64,000 bases of DNA, taken from IMG/VR virus record IMGVR_UViG_3300010371_000034, positions 1 to 64,000 of that record. One strand, given 5' to 3'. Below, piece after piece: positions 1-10,200 of this stretch; position 1 is the first letter of the stretch, and each line of letters begins with the position of its first letter. The stretch comes from a virus. The notes under the pieces were generated by a model. The model ran no database searches. It was not told the DNA's origin and saw nothing but the letters and a program-made list of their open reading frames with translations. Made by a program: the position numbers and the translations under genes.

Positions 1-2139
1 CCCGTCCTGTCCTGCCGGGCCGGTAGCTCCCATTGATCCGGTCGATCCGGTGGCACCGACCAACCCCCAGCCGTCCTCACCTTCGTCGCCTGGCATGCCG
101 ATGCCGGCCATGCCCCTTGGACCCGTTGGCCCCGTCGCTCCGTATATGCTTGTCCCATCCTCGCCGGCATCCCCTTCTGTCCCGGCAGGACCGGCGGAGC
201 CTTGCGATCCGGCAGGACCAGTGGCACCGGTGGCTCCCGCGCTGCCCGCCGGTCCGGGCCAGCCGATGCCGTCCTCTCCATCAGTACCCTGCGGTCCGAT
301 GCGGCCGGTGGAGCCGGTCGATCCAGTCGGTCCTGCCGTGCCCGTTCCGGTAGCCCCCGTTGCTCCAGGCCACCCGACAGCATCCTCTCCGTCATCCCCG
401 GCCGGTCCCATGTATCCGGTGGCGCCAGAAGCGCCCGTGGGTCCGACCAACCCGGTTGCACCGGTGGCACCAGGCCAGCCTGTGCCGTCTTCGCCATCCT
501 CGCCATCGTATCCGGCGGCTCCGATGCTGCCGGCTAACCCAGTCTGTCCGGTGGCTCCGGTCGTGCCGATGTACCCGATACCATCCTCGCCGTCGTCGCC
601 GGGCTGTCCCATCGCACCGGCCTGGCCCTGCGGACCTGCCAGGCCGGTCGCCCCTTGGTATCCGATCCCATCTTCACCGTCCTGTCCATCGCCGCCCGGT
701 ATGCCTTGGATTCCGACCTGTCCAGTCGCGCCCGTGGGTCCGGCCCAACCATAGCCATCCTCGCCATCTTCTCCAGCAGTGCCGGACAGGCCGGCAGGAC
801 CCTGTGGGCCAGTAGCACCAGTCTCCCCTGGGAATCCGACGCCGTCTTCGCCGTCCTGCCCATCGTCTCCGGGTATGCCAGCTGCGCCCCTCTGGCCGGT
901 TGCCCCTACAGGTCCGGTAGCGCCCTGCCAACCGACGCCATCCTCACCGTCAAGACCGTCCCGGCCAGGTATGCCCTGCAATCCTTGCAGACCGGTCGCG
1001 CCGGTCGCTCCGGGCCATCCGACGCCATCCTCGCCGTCATCGCCGTTGATGCCGTTCGTGCCGGTCAATCCGGTGGCCCCGGTCGACCCCTGCCATCCTA
1101 TCCCGTCCTCGCCCTGCTCTCCGTCTGTCCCCTGCATGCCGGTCGCTCCGGTGGAGCCGGTCGCGCCAGTGGCACCGGGCCAGCCGACAGCATCCTCACC
1201 GTCATCGCCCGGATATCCGACGCCTTGCACTCCCTGCGGCCCCGCCAAGCCAGTCGCGCCCGTGGCTCCCGGCCACCCGACAGCGTCTTCGCCGTCGTCG
1301 CCTGGGAACCCAGCGCCCGCGATGCCTTGAAGTCCCTGCGCCCCTGTCGGACCCGTGGCTCCTGGCCACCCGGCTCCATCTTCGCCGTCGTCTCCTGGGA
1401 ACCCTACTCCCGGCAATCCCTGCGGTCCGCCGAAGCCCGTGGCTCCAGTCCCTCCGATGTAGCTGATGCCATCTTCACCGTCTTCCCCCGTCTCTCCGAC
1501 TGCGCCCTGTGGTCCGTGCGGCCCGGTGGCCCCCATGCCGCCGGTCGACTCCGAACCCGTGACCACCGCGAACACCCAGTCGTAGAGGTCGCTGAAGAAC
1601 GCCTTGCGCAGCAGCACTATCGAGCCGATGGTCAGCACCGCGTCGTTGGGGTCGAACATCGGGCAGACAGTCATCGTCCCTGACCTGCCGCCCGGCAGCG
1701 GCACGAACGCTGGTCTGGTGGACTGGATGTTTATAGTGTCGCCGGCGCCTGCCCCGGCCAGCGCTGACACGGTCACCGACGTGAGCGTGAAGAAGTCGTT
1801 GAGCGTGGTGTAGGTGCGCGTGCCGGCGCCGCTGACCAGGTTGACATCTTCCGACAGAGGTCCGCCCAGGCTGTCGGTGCCGACGTACGATATCGTGCCC
1901 GCCGTGATGGACATGTCCTCGTCCACCACCGTCGCCGCCATCGTCGAGCCGTTGGTGAACGAGGTGTTGACCAGCGTCAGAGGACCGTCGGCGATCACGA
2001 CCACGTCGACCACCACCAACGATACCACCGTCTGCTCGGTCCAGCCATAGAACTGGTCGCCATCATATGAGTCGACGCTGGCCCAGAACGGTGGGTCGTA
2101 TACGATGTCGTCGCGGCTCTGGATTATCGGGACGGCCAC
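1..2139 (-). CDS. collagen-like tail fibre protein (3' end beyond window)
   Basis: The frame stays open to the left edge, giving 713 codons. The GTG start at 2137-2139 follows GGAGG at 7 bases and overlaps the end of the upstream glycosyltransferase gene by 16 bases. The first ~200 residues are a non-repetitive beta-rich region. After that nearly every third residue is glycine (patterns such as GATGPTG, GEDGEDG, GIPGDDG) for over 500 residues, the hallmark of a collagen triple helix, in imperfect units of about 25-35 residues containing GEDG and GW.GATG. Phage collagen-like proteins form trimeric tail or side fibres. Position at the far end of the tail module supports a fibre role in host contact. 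The C-terminal tip, which would carry any receptor-binding domain, is outside the window. Confidence 0.85.
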   Translation of the reverse strand, partial: MAVPIIQSRDDIVYDPPFWASVDSYDGDQFYGWTEQTVVSLVVVDVVVIADGPLTLVNTSFTNGSTMAATVVDEDMSITAGTISYVGTDSLGGPLSEDVNLVSGAGTRTYTTLNDFFTLTSVTVSALAGAGAGDTINIQSTRPAFVPLPGGRSGTMTVCPMFDPNDAVLTIGSIVLLRKAFFSDLYDWVFAVVTGSESTGGMGATGPHGPQGAVGETGEDGEDGISYIGGTGATGFGGPQGLPGVGFPGDDGEDGAGWPGATGPTGAQGLQGIAGAGFPGDDGEDAVGWPGATGATGLAGPQGVQGVGYPGDDGEDAVGWPGATGATGSTGATGMQGTDGEQGEDGIGWQGSTGATGLTGTNGINGDDGEDGVGWPGATGATGLQGLQGIPGRDGLDGEDGVGWQGATGPVGATGQRGAAGIPGDDGQDGEDGVGFPGETGATGPQGPAGLSGTAGEDGEDGYGWAGPTGATGQVGIQGIPGGDGQDGEDGIGYQGATGLAGPQGQAGAMGQPGDDGEDGIGYIGTTGATGQTGLAGSIGAAGYDGEDGEDGTGWPGATGATGLVGPTGASGATGYMGPAGDDGEDAVGWPGATGATGTGTAGPTGSTGSTGRIGPQGTDGEDGIGWPGPAGSAGATGATGPAGSQGSAGPAGTEGDAGEDGTSIYGATGPTGPRGMAGIGMPGDEGEDGWGLVGATGSTGSMGATGPAGQDG

Positions 2140-3359
2140 AGCGAACCCTCCACGAACGGGTCGGTCAGCCAGTCCAGTTGCTCACGCGGCCTGTCGGCGT
2201 TGAACCCGTCGCCCCATAGGGTAGACAGCATGTCGAAGTATTCCTCGTACATCGCTCCGACTCGCTCCAGCGAGTACAGCCGCCTGGCTCTGGTATTGAT
2301 GATCATCCTATCCAACCTGTCGGCGTTCTTGAGCGCCCAGACGAACTGCTCCATAGTCCTGCATCGGTAGCCGCTGACCCCGTGCTCCACCGTCTCGGTG
2401 AACGCGCCCCAGTCGGTAGATATCACTGGCGTGCCGCACAGCTGGGCCTCGACTCCCACGCCACCGAACGGCTCCAGGTACTGCGTTGGGCAGATGAACG
2501 ACTGCGCGTTGCCCATCAGGTCGGCTCGCTTCTTGGGGTCCGCGTATCCAACGAAGCCGACGTGCTTGGCGTTCAGCCGCATCCCATCAACCTGCAACAC
2601 GCCGTCCTTCAGTATGTGCGCCTCGCCCTGCCCGGCGACGATCAGCTTGATTCCTGCTCTGCGTGTGGCCTCGACCGCCAGCGCCAGGCCCTTGCGCTGA
2701 ATCAGCCTGCCAAGGAACAGGCAGTATGGATCGTTAGTGCGATTCCATGTAGGCATACCTGCTGGTATTCGAACAAATGGGAAGTCGTCTACGTCGAAAT
2801 AGTTGGGTATCACCGCGTCGAACGTCCTGCCGTCGACCGTCGAGCCGTCCCGCCACTGGCAGTAGACCGCGTGCATGTGGGCGTAGCTCTCGTAGACGCA
2901 GTGCGGCGCGAACGTGCCGTAGTAGCCGACGCCGAACTCCACCGCCGTGGTCAACTTGGGACCGTAGTGCCTGCCCTGCCGGAAGTGGTCGGCTATCGGC
3001 TTCTGCGAGCCGGCGATCAGGCACAGGAAGTCCCCCTTCTTAAGCTCGCGCTCCATCACCTCGACCGTCCGCCGCTTCTGCACCTGCCAGTACTCGGCTT
3101 TGGAGTCCCAGTCGATGGGGTAGACGTTCTTGGTCTCGTCGACGTGCCCGAACCATCGTCGCTGCTCCTCGGCGGTGATCACGTCGAAGTGCTTGTTGGC
3201 TATTACCTCGCTGCCCTCGACGCCGTAGTGCAGCACCTCATGCCCGCGCTTGGACATCATCTTGCAGAACTTGAGCACCTTCTGCTGGTACGCGCAGGCA
3301 CTGTGCTTCTTGGCGGTCGGTATGTGCGGCAATGCCACGACGTGCAACCTGTGCTTCAT
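2124..3359 (-). CDS. glycosyltransferase, GT4-like
   Basis: A 411-residue GT-B-fold enzyme that probably transfers a sugar from a nucleotide donor. The C-terminal half has FLGRLIQRKGLALAVEA and VAGQGE, followed by EPFGGVGVEAQLCGTPVI, the E-x7-E donor-binding signature of GT4 (RfaG-like) enzymes. The N-terminal half starts with a short beta strand and SACAYQQKVLKFC, typical of the acceptor domain. The start ATG overlaps the stop of the upstream gene (ATGA). Placement between fibre and small tail proteins suggests it modifies a virion fibre or host surface glycan. The substrate cannot be read from sequence. Confidence 0.85.
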   Translation of the reverse strand: MKHRLHVVALPHIPTAKKHSACAYQQKVLKFCKMMSKRGHEVLHYGVEGSEVIANKHFDVITAEEQRRWFGHVDETKNVYPIDWDSKAEYWQVQKRRTVEVMERELKKGDFLCLIAGSQKPIADHFRQGRHYGPKLTTAVEFGVGYYGTFAPHCVYESYAHMHAVYCQWRDGSTVDGRTFDAVIPNYFDVDDFPFVRIPAGMPTWNRTNDPYCLFLGRLIQRKGLALAVEATRRAGIKLIVAGQGEAHILKDGVLQVDGMRLNAKHVGFVGYADPKKRADLMGNAQSFICPTQYLEPFGGVGVEAQLCGTPVISTDWGAFTETVEHGVSGYRCRTMEQFVWALKNADRLDRMIINTRARRLYSLERVGAMYEEYFDMLSTLWGDGFNADRPREQLDWLTDPFVEGSLWPSR

Positions 3360-3727
3360 GCTACTTCTCCCATCGATATGCTTCCGTGGATCAGATAGTT
3401 GACGGCGGAGTCCACCGTGCTGAGACCTGTAAGGAAATCTCCAGATGGCAACGGTAAGCCTCCGTCATAGTCTATTGCCCACGTAGAGTTCGGTTGCACG
3501 TTCTGCCGCACTAATACTTGGGCGGAGCTGGTCTGGATGATGCAAATTGAAGCGGAGTTTGAGATGTTTATCAATTGTATGCTGTCTATCGTTATGCACT
3601 CTACTTTGTATGCAGCCTGTCCCTGCGCATTTACGCCGCCGAATATGGTACCGGGCGCAAGTATTCGTTGACCGAATGCCCTTAGCATGCCAGGACCAGC
3701 CCTGAAAGGCATCGATTCCATTTTCAA
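3356..3727 (-). CDS. small tail-region protein, paralogue copy 1
   Basis: A 123-residue protein with no domain I can name. It has the same layout as the products at 3733-4110 and 5436-5813: an N-terminal M..(K)FR.GP segment, a central beta-rich part, a (L/Y).GG(L/G)(R/L)L.(S/T).DF(L/I)TG motif, and a C-terminal I.G.(I/V) strand. It is the most diverged of the three. Its gene is less GC-rich than its neighbours. The tandem family next to fibre genes suggests a minor virion or fibre-associated protein (inference). Confidence 0.75.
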   Translation of the reverse strand: MKMESMPFRAGPGMLRAFGQRILAPGTIFGGVNAQGQAAYKVECITIDSIQLINISNSASICIIQTSSAQVLVRQNVQPNSTWAIDYDGGLPLPSGDFLTGLSTVDSAVNYLIHGSISMGEVA

Positions 3728-3732
3728 GACTC

Positions 3733-4110
3733 CTACGTGCCGATGCCTACCTCGCCGTTGATGATTATGTCAAGCGCGTTGTTGACGTTGGCCGATCCAG
3801 TTATGAAATCGGCAGTTGACAGTCGCAGGCCACCTGGGTAGTTGAGCGTTGTCAAGCCGTTTACAGGTACTAAATCAGTTTTGGCCAACTCTGTGCCGGC
3901 CAGGCTGCCGCCAGATGCCCCCAGATACAATGTGAAGGTACCGCCGGAGCCGCCGCGGTCTACTATAGTGATTTGGTTCACCAGTATGTTCGTGTTGCTC
4001 CAAGGAGACGCCGTGGAGTTTGTGCCACCAGTCGTTATACCCGGATTCAGTATGTTGGTAACGATCGTGGTCAGCAGCAGCGGGCCGGATCGAAACTTTA
4101 CGTTTTGCAT
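3733..4110 (-). CDS. small tail-region protein, paralogue copy 2
   Basis: A 125-residue protein clearly homologous to the product of 5436-5813. Shared features include MQN.KFR.GPL at the N-terminus, TNILNPG.TTGG, ASPW.N, GTE(L/I)AK and the LNYPGGLRLSTADF block, ending in INGE(V/I)G(I/V)GT. The composition suggests a beta-sandwich. No enzymatic motif is visible. It is separated from copy 3 by the glycosyltransferase-methyltransferase fusion gene, so the fusion gene sits inside a duplicated array. Function unknown; probably structural. Confidence 0.78.
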   Translation of the reverse strand: MQNVKFRSGPLLLTTIVTNILNPGITTGGTNSTASPWSNTNILVNQITIVDRGGSGGTFTLYLGASGGSLAGTELAKTDLVPVNGLTTLNYPGGLRLSTADFITGSANVNNALDIIINGEVGIGT

Positions 4111-4118
4111 CGCTCACC

Positions 4119-5402
4119 TCACGTCGCGTACAACTTGTCGGTAGGCTTGACCACCGCCATTGAATCGATTACTTCCTTCTTGGTGATCAATTCGGCCGCG
4201 ATCAGCTGGTCGACCACCTTTGTCACCCCCGCATCGATGCCGCTGGCGTAGTCGTGCAGAGCGATCAACCCGCCTGGTGCCAGGTGGCCCAGAGCGAAGT
4301 GGATGTCGCTGTTGACCGCATCGCCGGAGTGATCGCCGTCGACGAAGATGAAGTCGAAAAGCTGATCGGTCTGGTAATCGCAGCTCCTCGCCACGTGGAA
4401 CTTGACCTTGTCGGGGTATCCGTGCTTCTTGATGTTTACCATGAACTTGGCCAACGTCGACTGCGGCGCGGTGGTCGCCTGCCCGTCGAACGGGTCCACA
4501 CAATCGACCGACTCGGCTCTCGATGATATGTAGATGGTCGAGCGGCCGCAGTAGGAGCCGATCTCCAGCACCTTCTTGCCCTCCGCCAGCCTGGCCAGCG
4601 CGTGACCCTCGGCGCTGGTCAGCCACCCCTCCACGTCGGGATATTCTCCGATTGGCACCGTCGCCCCCCAGCTGACGTCCATCTCCTCGGAGCCCCACTT
4701 GCCCAGGTTCGGATACTCGGCCACTCCGTTGTGGTTGAGCTTGACCCTGCGCGTGCAGGCCACCTTGCCGCCCAGCATCTGTATCGCGCGGGAGAAGAAC
4801 CAGTCCTCCGGTATCATCTCGAACGACCACTTGCCGTCCTTCACCACGCCGCGGTTGGCCGTGGTGAAGTGGCAGATCAGCTGCCCGTCGACGGACGCCT
4901 TGGCCCACGGCCGGTCCAGCCGGCAGACGAAGCATCCGGTGTTGAGCAGCAGCCGCCTGTCCGGGTACCCGCAGTCGGCGGCGGTGAACGTGAACGGCAA
5001 GCGCGAGGCTTCCTTCATCGTTATCCGCCGCTCGATCTTGTAGGGATCGTCGACATGGTCGATCGCCGTCGAGGTCCTGCCGTGGTGGCTTTTGATCGGC
5101 GACAGCGCGCTTACCATGTCCGCTCCGCTGCGGTCTAGCTCCTCAAGCAGGATGTCCAGCCACCCGTCCTGCGCCTCGATGTCGTCGTGCAGCATGGCGA
5201 AGTGGGTGGCCTGCGGGTCATTGAGCGCCGCGAAGTACGGCTCGTCGAACGCCTGCGGCAGGAAAGACGACCTCGACAGCACCCGGATGATCACCCCCGG
5301 CGTCCACAGAGGAGAACCGGGTCGGGCGATGCCGTTCCAGAACGATTTGTGGGCGCCGGGGCAGTTGCCTCCGTACGCCGGGAACGCCGCGTAAATCTTC
5401 AT
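4119..5402 (-). CDS. bifunctional glycosyltransferase (N) - methyltransferase (C)
   Basis: A 427-residue two-domain enzyme. Residues ~1-240 resemble a GT-A glycosyltransferase: a MKIYAAFPAYGG start, LHDDIEAQDGW at ~71 in the DxD-like nucleotide-sugar position, and EDWFFSRAIQ further on. Residues ~265-420 are a class I SAM methyltransferase of the Methyltransf_24 type: VLEIGSYCGRST at ~278 (motif I), FIFVDGDHSG at ~350 (motif IV) and GGLIALHDY. The fusion at 20883-22337 carries the same two domains in the opposite order. The gene lies inside the small-paralogue array next to fibre genes, so glycosylation followed by O-methylation of a virion or host surface sugar is a reasonable guess. Confidence 0.82.
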   Translation of the reverse strand: MKIYAAFPAYGGNCPGAHKSFWNGIARPGSPLWTPGVIIRVLSRSSFLPQAFDEPYFAALNDPQATHFAMLHDDIEAQDGWLDILLEELDRSGADMVSALSPIKSHHGRTSTAIDHVDDPYKIERRITMKEASRLPFTFTAADCGYPDRRLLLNTGCFVCRLDRPWAKASVDGQLICHFTTANRGVVKDGKWSFEMIPEDWFFSRAIQMLGGKVACTRRVKLNHNGVAEYPNLGKWGSEEMDVSWGATVPIGEYPDVEGWLTSAEGHALARLAEGKKVLEIGSYCGRSTIYISSRAESVDCVDPFDGQATTAPQSTLAKFMVNIKKHGYPDKVKFHVARSCDYQTDQLFDFIFVDGDHSGDAVNSDIHFALGHLAPGGLIALHDYASGIDAGVTKVVDQLIAAELITKKEVIDSMAVVKPTDKLYAT

Positions 5403-5435
5403 CTGCCATGCTCCTGTTTTTGGGCGACTGGTTGA

Positions 5436-5813
5436 TTACGTGCCGACGCCGATCTCGCCGTTGATCACGATCGTCAGCGTGGTGTTGGCGTTTGCCAGCC
5501 CGGTCAGGAAGTCCGCGGTGCTCAGCCGCAGACCGCCGGGGTAGTTCAGCGTGTAGACGCCATTGGCCGCCACCGATACATTCTTGGCGATCTCGGTGCC
5601 GGCAGCAGAACCTCCCGTGGCGCCGATGAACAATTGGAACGTGCCGCCGCCGCCAGACTTGTCGCAAATCTCGATCTGGTTGATCAGGACGTACAGGTTG
5701 TTCCACGGAGAGGCGGTGCAGTTGACGCCGCCGGTCGTGGTACCTGGGTTCAGGATGTTGGTCGCCGTGTTGACCATCGCCAACGGGCCGGCGCGGAACT
5801 TGGTATTCTGCAT
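5436..5813 (-). CDS. small tail-region protein, paralogue copy 3
   Basis: A 125-residue homologue of the 3733-4110 product, collinear over the full length, with LNYPGGLRLSTADF and INGEIGVGT conserved. It differs mainly in the central strands (LFIGATGGSAAGTEIAK). Ribosome binding site GGAGATGTG lies just before the ATG. No known domain. It is likely translated with the downstream fusion gene. Confidence 0.78.
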   Translation of the reverse strand: MQNTKFRAGPLAMVNTATNILNPGTTTGGVNCTASPWNNLYVLINQIEICDKSGGGGTFQLFIGATGGSAAGTEIAKNVSVAANGVYTLNYPGGLRLSTADFLTGLANANTTLTIVINGEIGVGT

Positions 5814-5814
5814 A

Positions 5815-6039
5815 TCACATCTCCTCCACAGAGATCGACAGGTTGTTGTCTTTCCTGACGACCATCGCCTCTAGGTCAACTTCCAAACCGCTTGGAAAGT
5901 TGTAAGTCGCAATCTGATTCGGCCTAAGGCAGTCCTCGCAGACCATCGGCTCGCCCTCAGGGTCGGAGCCGAAGTTGAGTGCGTACCAACCCCCTCGGTT
6001 GGTCGGATCGCTGATGGTAACTTTTTTGATGGTCGCCAT
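5815..6039 (-). CDS. small hypothetical protein
   Basis: A 74-residue acidic protein (MATIKKVTISDPTNRG start) with one CEDC pair and no recognisable domain. It is two bases from the next gene in the same direction. There is no clear Shine-Dalgarno sequence. Instead TACAAT lies six bases before the ATG, which could be a -10 element for a leaderless mRNA, but no good -35 is visible. Confidence 0.6.
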   Translation of the reverse strand: MATIKKVTISDPTNRGGWYALNFGSDPEGEPMVCEDCLRPNQIATYNFPSGLEVDLEAMVVRKDNNLSISVEEM

Positions 6040-6058
6040 AGGACCATTGTACCAAAAC

Positions 6059-7246
6059 CTAATCGAGAATCTGAAACAAATCGGTCAGATCGGCATAGGG
6101 GTGCGGCGTCAGGAACGGCGGACTGAGCGAGCCGTCCGCGCCCCGCTTCGTCACCACCGGATACCACAGCGCGTTTCCCGACCATGGCATCAAGTTGTGC
6201 CCGCGGAACACCACCGTGTCAGGATCGCGGGGTGGGTCGAACAGGTCGAAGTGCAACACCACGTCGCACTGCTGCTGCGCTATCGCCTCGTTGTTGGAGA
6301 AGCTCGGTATCTGCATGAGGTACGGCGGCAACTGCAAGGGTCGCATCCTGATCTCAGCGAAGTCGTAGCGCAGCGTGCCCATTAAGCAGCCAAACAACCT
6401 GTTGGCCACTATCGAGTCGTTGGTGCCGCCGCCTATCGGCGAGTTCACCGCCATCGACAGTGGATACCCGACCGGGTAGACGTACCCGGTGATCGGGTTG
6501 GTAGCCGCGGTCTGCGAGTACATCAGGTTGAGCGCCTGCCCGTTTGGCGTCGAGTCCTGCGCCACCGCGAACAGGGCAGCCATCGGCACCTCGTACCACG
6601 TCCGCGTGACCTTCTGGTGCGTGATCGCCTGCCCCAGCGCCCCTGGGAATCCGCTGTTTACGCTCGGCGATGGATCATAGACGAACTGCGCGCCCTCCCT
6701 GGTCAGTATCTGCACGTTGGACGCCCACGCTATATCGACGTAGCGCAGCCACTCCTGCTGGTATCCGTTTTCGTCGAGTATATCTTCGTCGGACCGTATG
6801 TAGTACGGCGGGCGCCAGAACTGTATGTTGATCCTCGCCCTGTCGAAGTCCGCCCACGGACCGGTGTTCAGCGGCACCCCCGCGCCCACGCCGCCCTCGG
6901 TGGGAGCGAACGATTCGTTAGGGTCGTACTCGTTCTTCCTTGGCGGTCCCAGTCCTGACACCTCCGTGATGTTCTTCACCCACAGCTGGTTGAAGTACGG
7001 GTGCTGCCAAGGCAGCTTGCGCCGCAGCGTAGACACACCTATCGGCAGCGCCAGAGTCGACTGGTCCTTCCACGAGTAGCCCAGCAGTGACTGCACCGCG
7101 GTCTCCAAGTCCTCCCAGTTTATTTGCATCACTTCTGACCAGGCCACGCCGTCGTGTCCGAGCGACAGGTTGAACTTTCCCTCGAACGCCCAGGGGAACG
7201 ACAACCCGGAGGTAGGCTGCACCTTCAATTCCAGCGGCATCGCCAT
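6059..7246 (-). CDS. distal tail / baseplate-region structural protein
   Basis: A 395-residue protein with no domain I can name. It is rich in aromatic residues and proline (WRPPYYIR, WYEVPMAALF, FDPPRDPDTVVFRG), as is common in tail-tip proteins. Its ATG overlaps the tape-measure stop (TAATG). In siphophage order the gene after the tape measure encodes the distal tail or tip protein, which is the basis for this call. Confidence 0.6.
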   Translation of the reverse strand: MAMPLELKVQPTSGLSFPWAFEGKFNLSLGHDGVAWSEVMQINWEDLETAVQSLLGYSWKDQSTLALPIGVSTLRRKLPWQHPYFNQLWVKNITEVSGLGPPRKNEYDPNESFAPTEGGVGAGVPLNTGPWADFDRARINIQFWRPPYYIRSDEDILDENGYQQEWLRYVDIAWASNVQILTREGAQFVYDPSPSVNSGFPGALGQAITHQKVTRTWYEVPMAALFAVAQDSTPNGQALNLMYSQTAATNPITGYVYPVGYPLSMAVNSPIGGGTNDSIVANRLFGCLMGTLRYDFAEIRMRPLQLPPYLMQIPSFSNNEAIAQQQCDVVLHFDLFDPPRDPDTVVFRGHNLMPWSGNALWYPVVTKRGADGSLSPPFLTPHPYADLTDLFQILD

Positions 7247-10200
7247 TACTGGAGCCTCTCCCTGAGCCAGTTGAGAAGCGCGTTGCCCCCTGCGCCGCTG
7301 GCAATGCCAGCTCCGAACCCGGCCAGGGCCGGCGGCGGGCCGGGTATCGCGTTTCTGAACGCCTGCGTCAGACCGTCCAAGGTGAATTTATCGAGTATTT
7401 TCTGTATGTTTTGAAGTATCTCCAGCTGCTTGTTGGCTATGCTCGGTAACTCGGCATGCGTCGGCTCGCCCGGCGTGGTGGCTGCCGCCAATTGGAGCGA
7501 TTGCTGGTATTGGTCTATGCTCTGGAAGCTGGCCTCGCGGGCGGCTGCCCCAGAGCCGCTCTTCGCTGCCTCTTTGTCTTTTGGTTTTATCAGCCCCAGC
7601 GACTCAAGGAACGACCGCAATTGCCTGGCGACGTAGCTCAGTGCGCCGGCCACGTTCTTGAGCATCGCTCCCACCACCTTCAGCGGGTTGACCATCTCCA
7701 CCAGCGGCCCGACCATATCCTTCATCAGCCTGCCAACCTCGGACAGCAGGCCGCCGGCCGACTCCTTGAGGTCCGCGAAGATCGAGCCGAACTCCCCGAA
7801 CGCCGACCTGATCGCAGCGAACCCCTCCTTGACCGGCGCCACCATGTAGCCGACCGCTCCGGTTATGATGTCCGACACGAAGCCGACCGCGCTGCCGACA
7901 GCGCCGAGGGCGTCCCCGATGTTCTTGAGCGTGCCGGTGAACAGCTCGCCGCTGCTGCTAACGCCCGTCAAACTCCCGACCACCTGCATGATGGTCTTGG
8001 GTATGATCAGCAGCACGCCGACCGCCTTGCTCAAGCCGTCCCAGAACTTCATAGCGCCCGCGATGTACGAGGCGACGTCGGTGATCATCCTGCCCATAGC
8101 TTCGAGCGACTTCGACAGTCCCTCGGTGCCGCCGACCATCCGGGTGACGATTGACACCACGGTGCCGAGCAAGGAGGCTACCGGCTTGAGCAGTTCCGAC
8201 AGAGTCCTCAGGACGACCACCATCCCCTTGGCGGCATCCGGCACGTACTTGGCCAGCGCATCACCAACCAGCTTCACCATCTCCGTGAATTGCCCGCGAA
8301 TCTGAGGCCCGACCGCTCCGAGCGCGTCGCGGATTATCTTGGAGGCATCGTCGAACGCCCCGCGCAGACCGCCCAGCGCCCCTTGCACGTCCCTGGTGCT
8401 GGGGATGATGTTGGCCAGCACGTCGCCGAACAGCCTGATGCCGTCCCGAACCATGTCCAGCACCGGTATGAACGCCTGGCCGATCACCGCCTGCACGTCG
8501 TCCAGCGCGTAGGACAGCAGCTTGATCTGGACCGGCGACGCCTTGCCCGCGAAGTTGGCCAGCGTCTCCAGCATCCCCTTGAGCGCTCCTGGCATCGCGC
8601 CAAGCTCGCGCACCACCGGACCCAGCAGGTCGCTGACGATCGGCATCCCCTCGATCGAGTCTGCCAGCTTGTCGAAGCCCTTGCTCGCCAAGTTCAGCCC
8701 GGCACCCACCGGCCCCAGCGGCCCCTGCAAGTCCGACAATGAGTCGTTGACTAGGTTGAGTCCGCCCGATATAACCTTGAACGGAATCTTGGCCAGCTGA
8801 CCGCCGACCTTAGCGGCGGCTTGGGCGGCAAGCTCCGCGAGACCTATCGGTCCGCCAGCCGCCTCCATCGCCACGCCCGCGCCCGCTCCGATGCCTGCCT
8901 CCGCCCCGCCGGTCATCGCGGCTCCTGCGACCTCGCCGGCAGCCTGCGGGCCGATCTTGCTTGGCATCGCAGGTGGAACCCGCCCAGGAGCCTGGCCCGC
9001 AGGAGCACGGACTTTAGCAGCCTGGGCGGGTCGTGGTTCACCCGCGGTCACGTTCAGTCCGGCACCAGCTATGCCGCCAGCCACGGCACCCAACGCACCC
9101 TTGATCCCCTGTCCCTTGAGCGCTCCTAACGCGCCGGCTACCAGCTGCGGCAAGTCTACTCCTTTGAGCAACCCAGACATCACGGACTTGATGCCCGCGC
9201 CCAGGCCGCCTTTCTTGATCGATGTCAGCACTTCCTTGATGTCCAGCTTCGGGCGCTCGGCTCGCTGCTGCGGTTCGGGCTGCTTGTGCTTTGCCTCAAC
9301 CGCTTCGCGCAGCTTGGCCTCCTGCTCCCTTATCGCCAGCAATTCCCGCTCCCTGCGGACCGTCTCCTCCATCGCGGCGGGGTCCAGCCTGGCCTGCGCC
9401 TCGGCGACCGCCCGCTGGTGGGCGACCTCGGACTCCTCCCGCGAGAACTCCAGCCGCTTCTTGACCACCTCCGGGTCCAGCAGCAACCGCTGGCGTTCCA
9501 ATTCCGACCGCTGTTTGGCCAGCTCCTTGGTCACCTCCCTCATCACCTCGGCGCGAGCGTCCAGAGCTTCGGCAGGCTTGGCTTGAAGCTTGCGCTCGGC
9601 CTCAAGCGCGTCAGCGTACTTCTGGTGGGCCTCGGCCAGCAGGTTCTCCTGACGCACCCGCTCCTTGATCACGGCCGGGTCGCTCTGGTCTTCGGTCTGT
9701 TGGAGGTTGGTCACCGTGGTCCTGGTGATGTGCTCGACCGACTCGTCCCGCCGGCGCTTGATGCCCGCCTCTGACTGCCTGGCCGCGGCCTGCTCGATCC
9801 GCACGTCCCTTATCTGCCGCTCGATGTCCAGGCGCTTGACCTCGTGCCGCGGGTCGTCAAGCGCCCTCATCTCCAGCAGCTTGTCGCGCTCCTGCTGGAG
9901 GGCGTCCAGCATCTTTTCCTCTGCCGCCAGCCTCATGGCCCGCGGAGAGTTCTGCATGGAATGGGCCAGCTGTCCCTCGATCTCCGACTGCTCGCGCATC
10001 GCGTCGGCGATCTTGTCTTCGATCTCAAGACGCTTGCGGGTTGCGGCCTCGGCCATTGCCGGCGTGGCGCTGCCCTGGTTCTTGAGCGATTGGTTCGCCT
10101 TCTCGATGTCCTGCTGAACCTTCAGCTGGCTGAGCAGCTCGTCGGTTATCTTTTCAAGGTCCTGCCGGCGCTCGACCAGGTCCGGCAGTATGCCCAGATC

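Noticed and set aside
33-1683. Long open frames on the plus strand over the fibre region
   Set aside because: They arise from the Gly-Pro-Ala-rich codons of the minus-strand collagen-like gene; the minus frame shows Gly at every third residue and a ribosome binding site.
1-2139. CRISPR-like repeat array in the repetitive left end
   Set aside because: The repeats are codon-level collagen Gly-x-y units in an open frame, without identical repeats and unique spacers.
2382-3398. 338-codon plus-strand frame
   Set aside because: Shadow of the GT4 glycosyltransferase, which has full family motifs on the minus strand.
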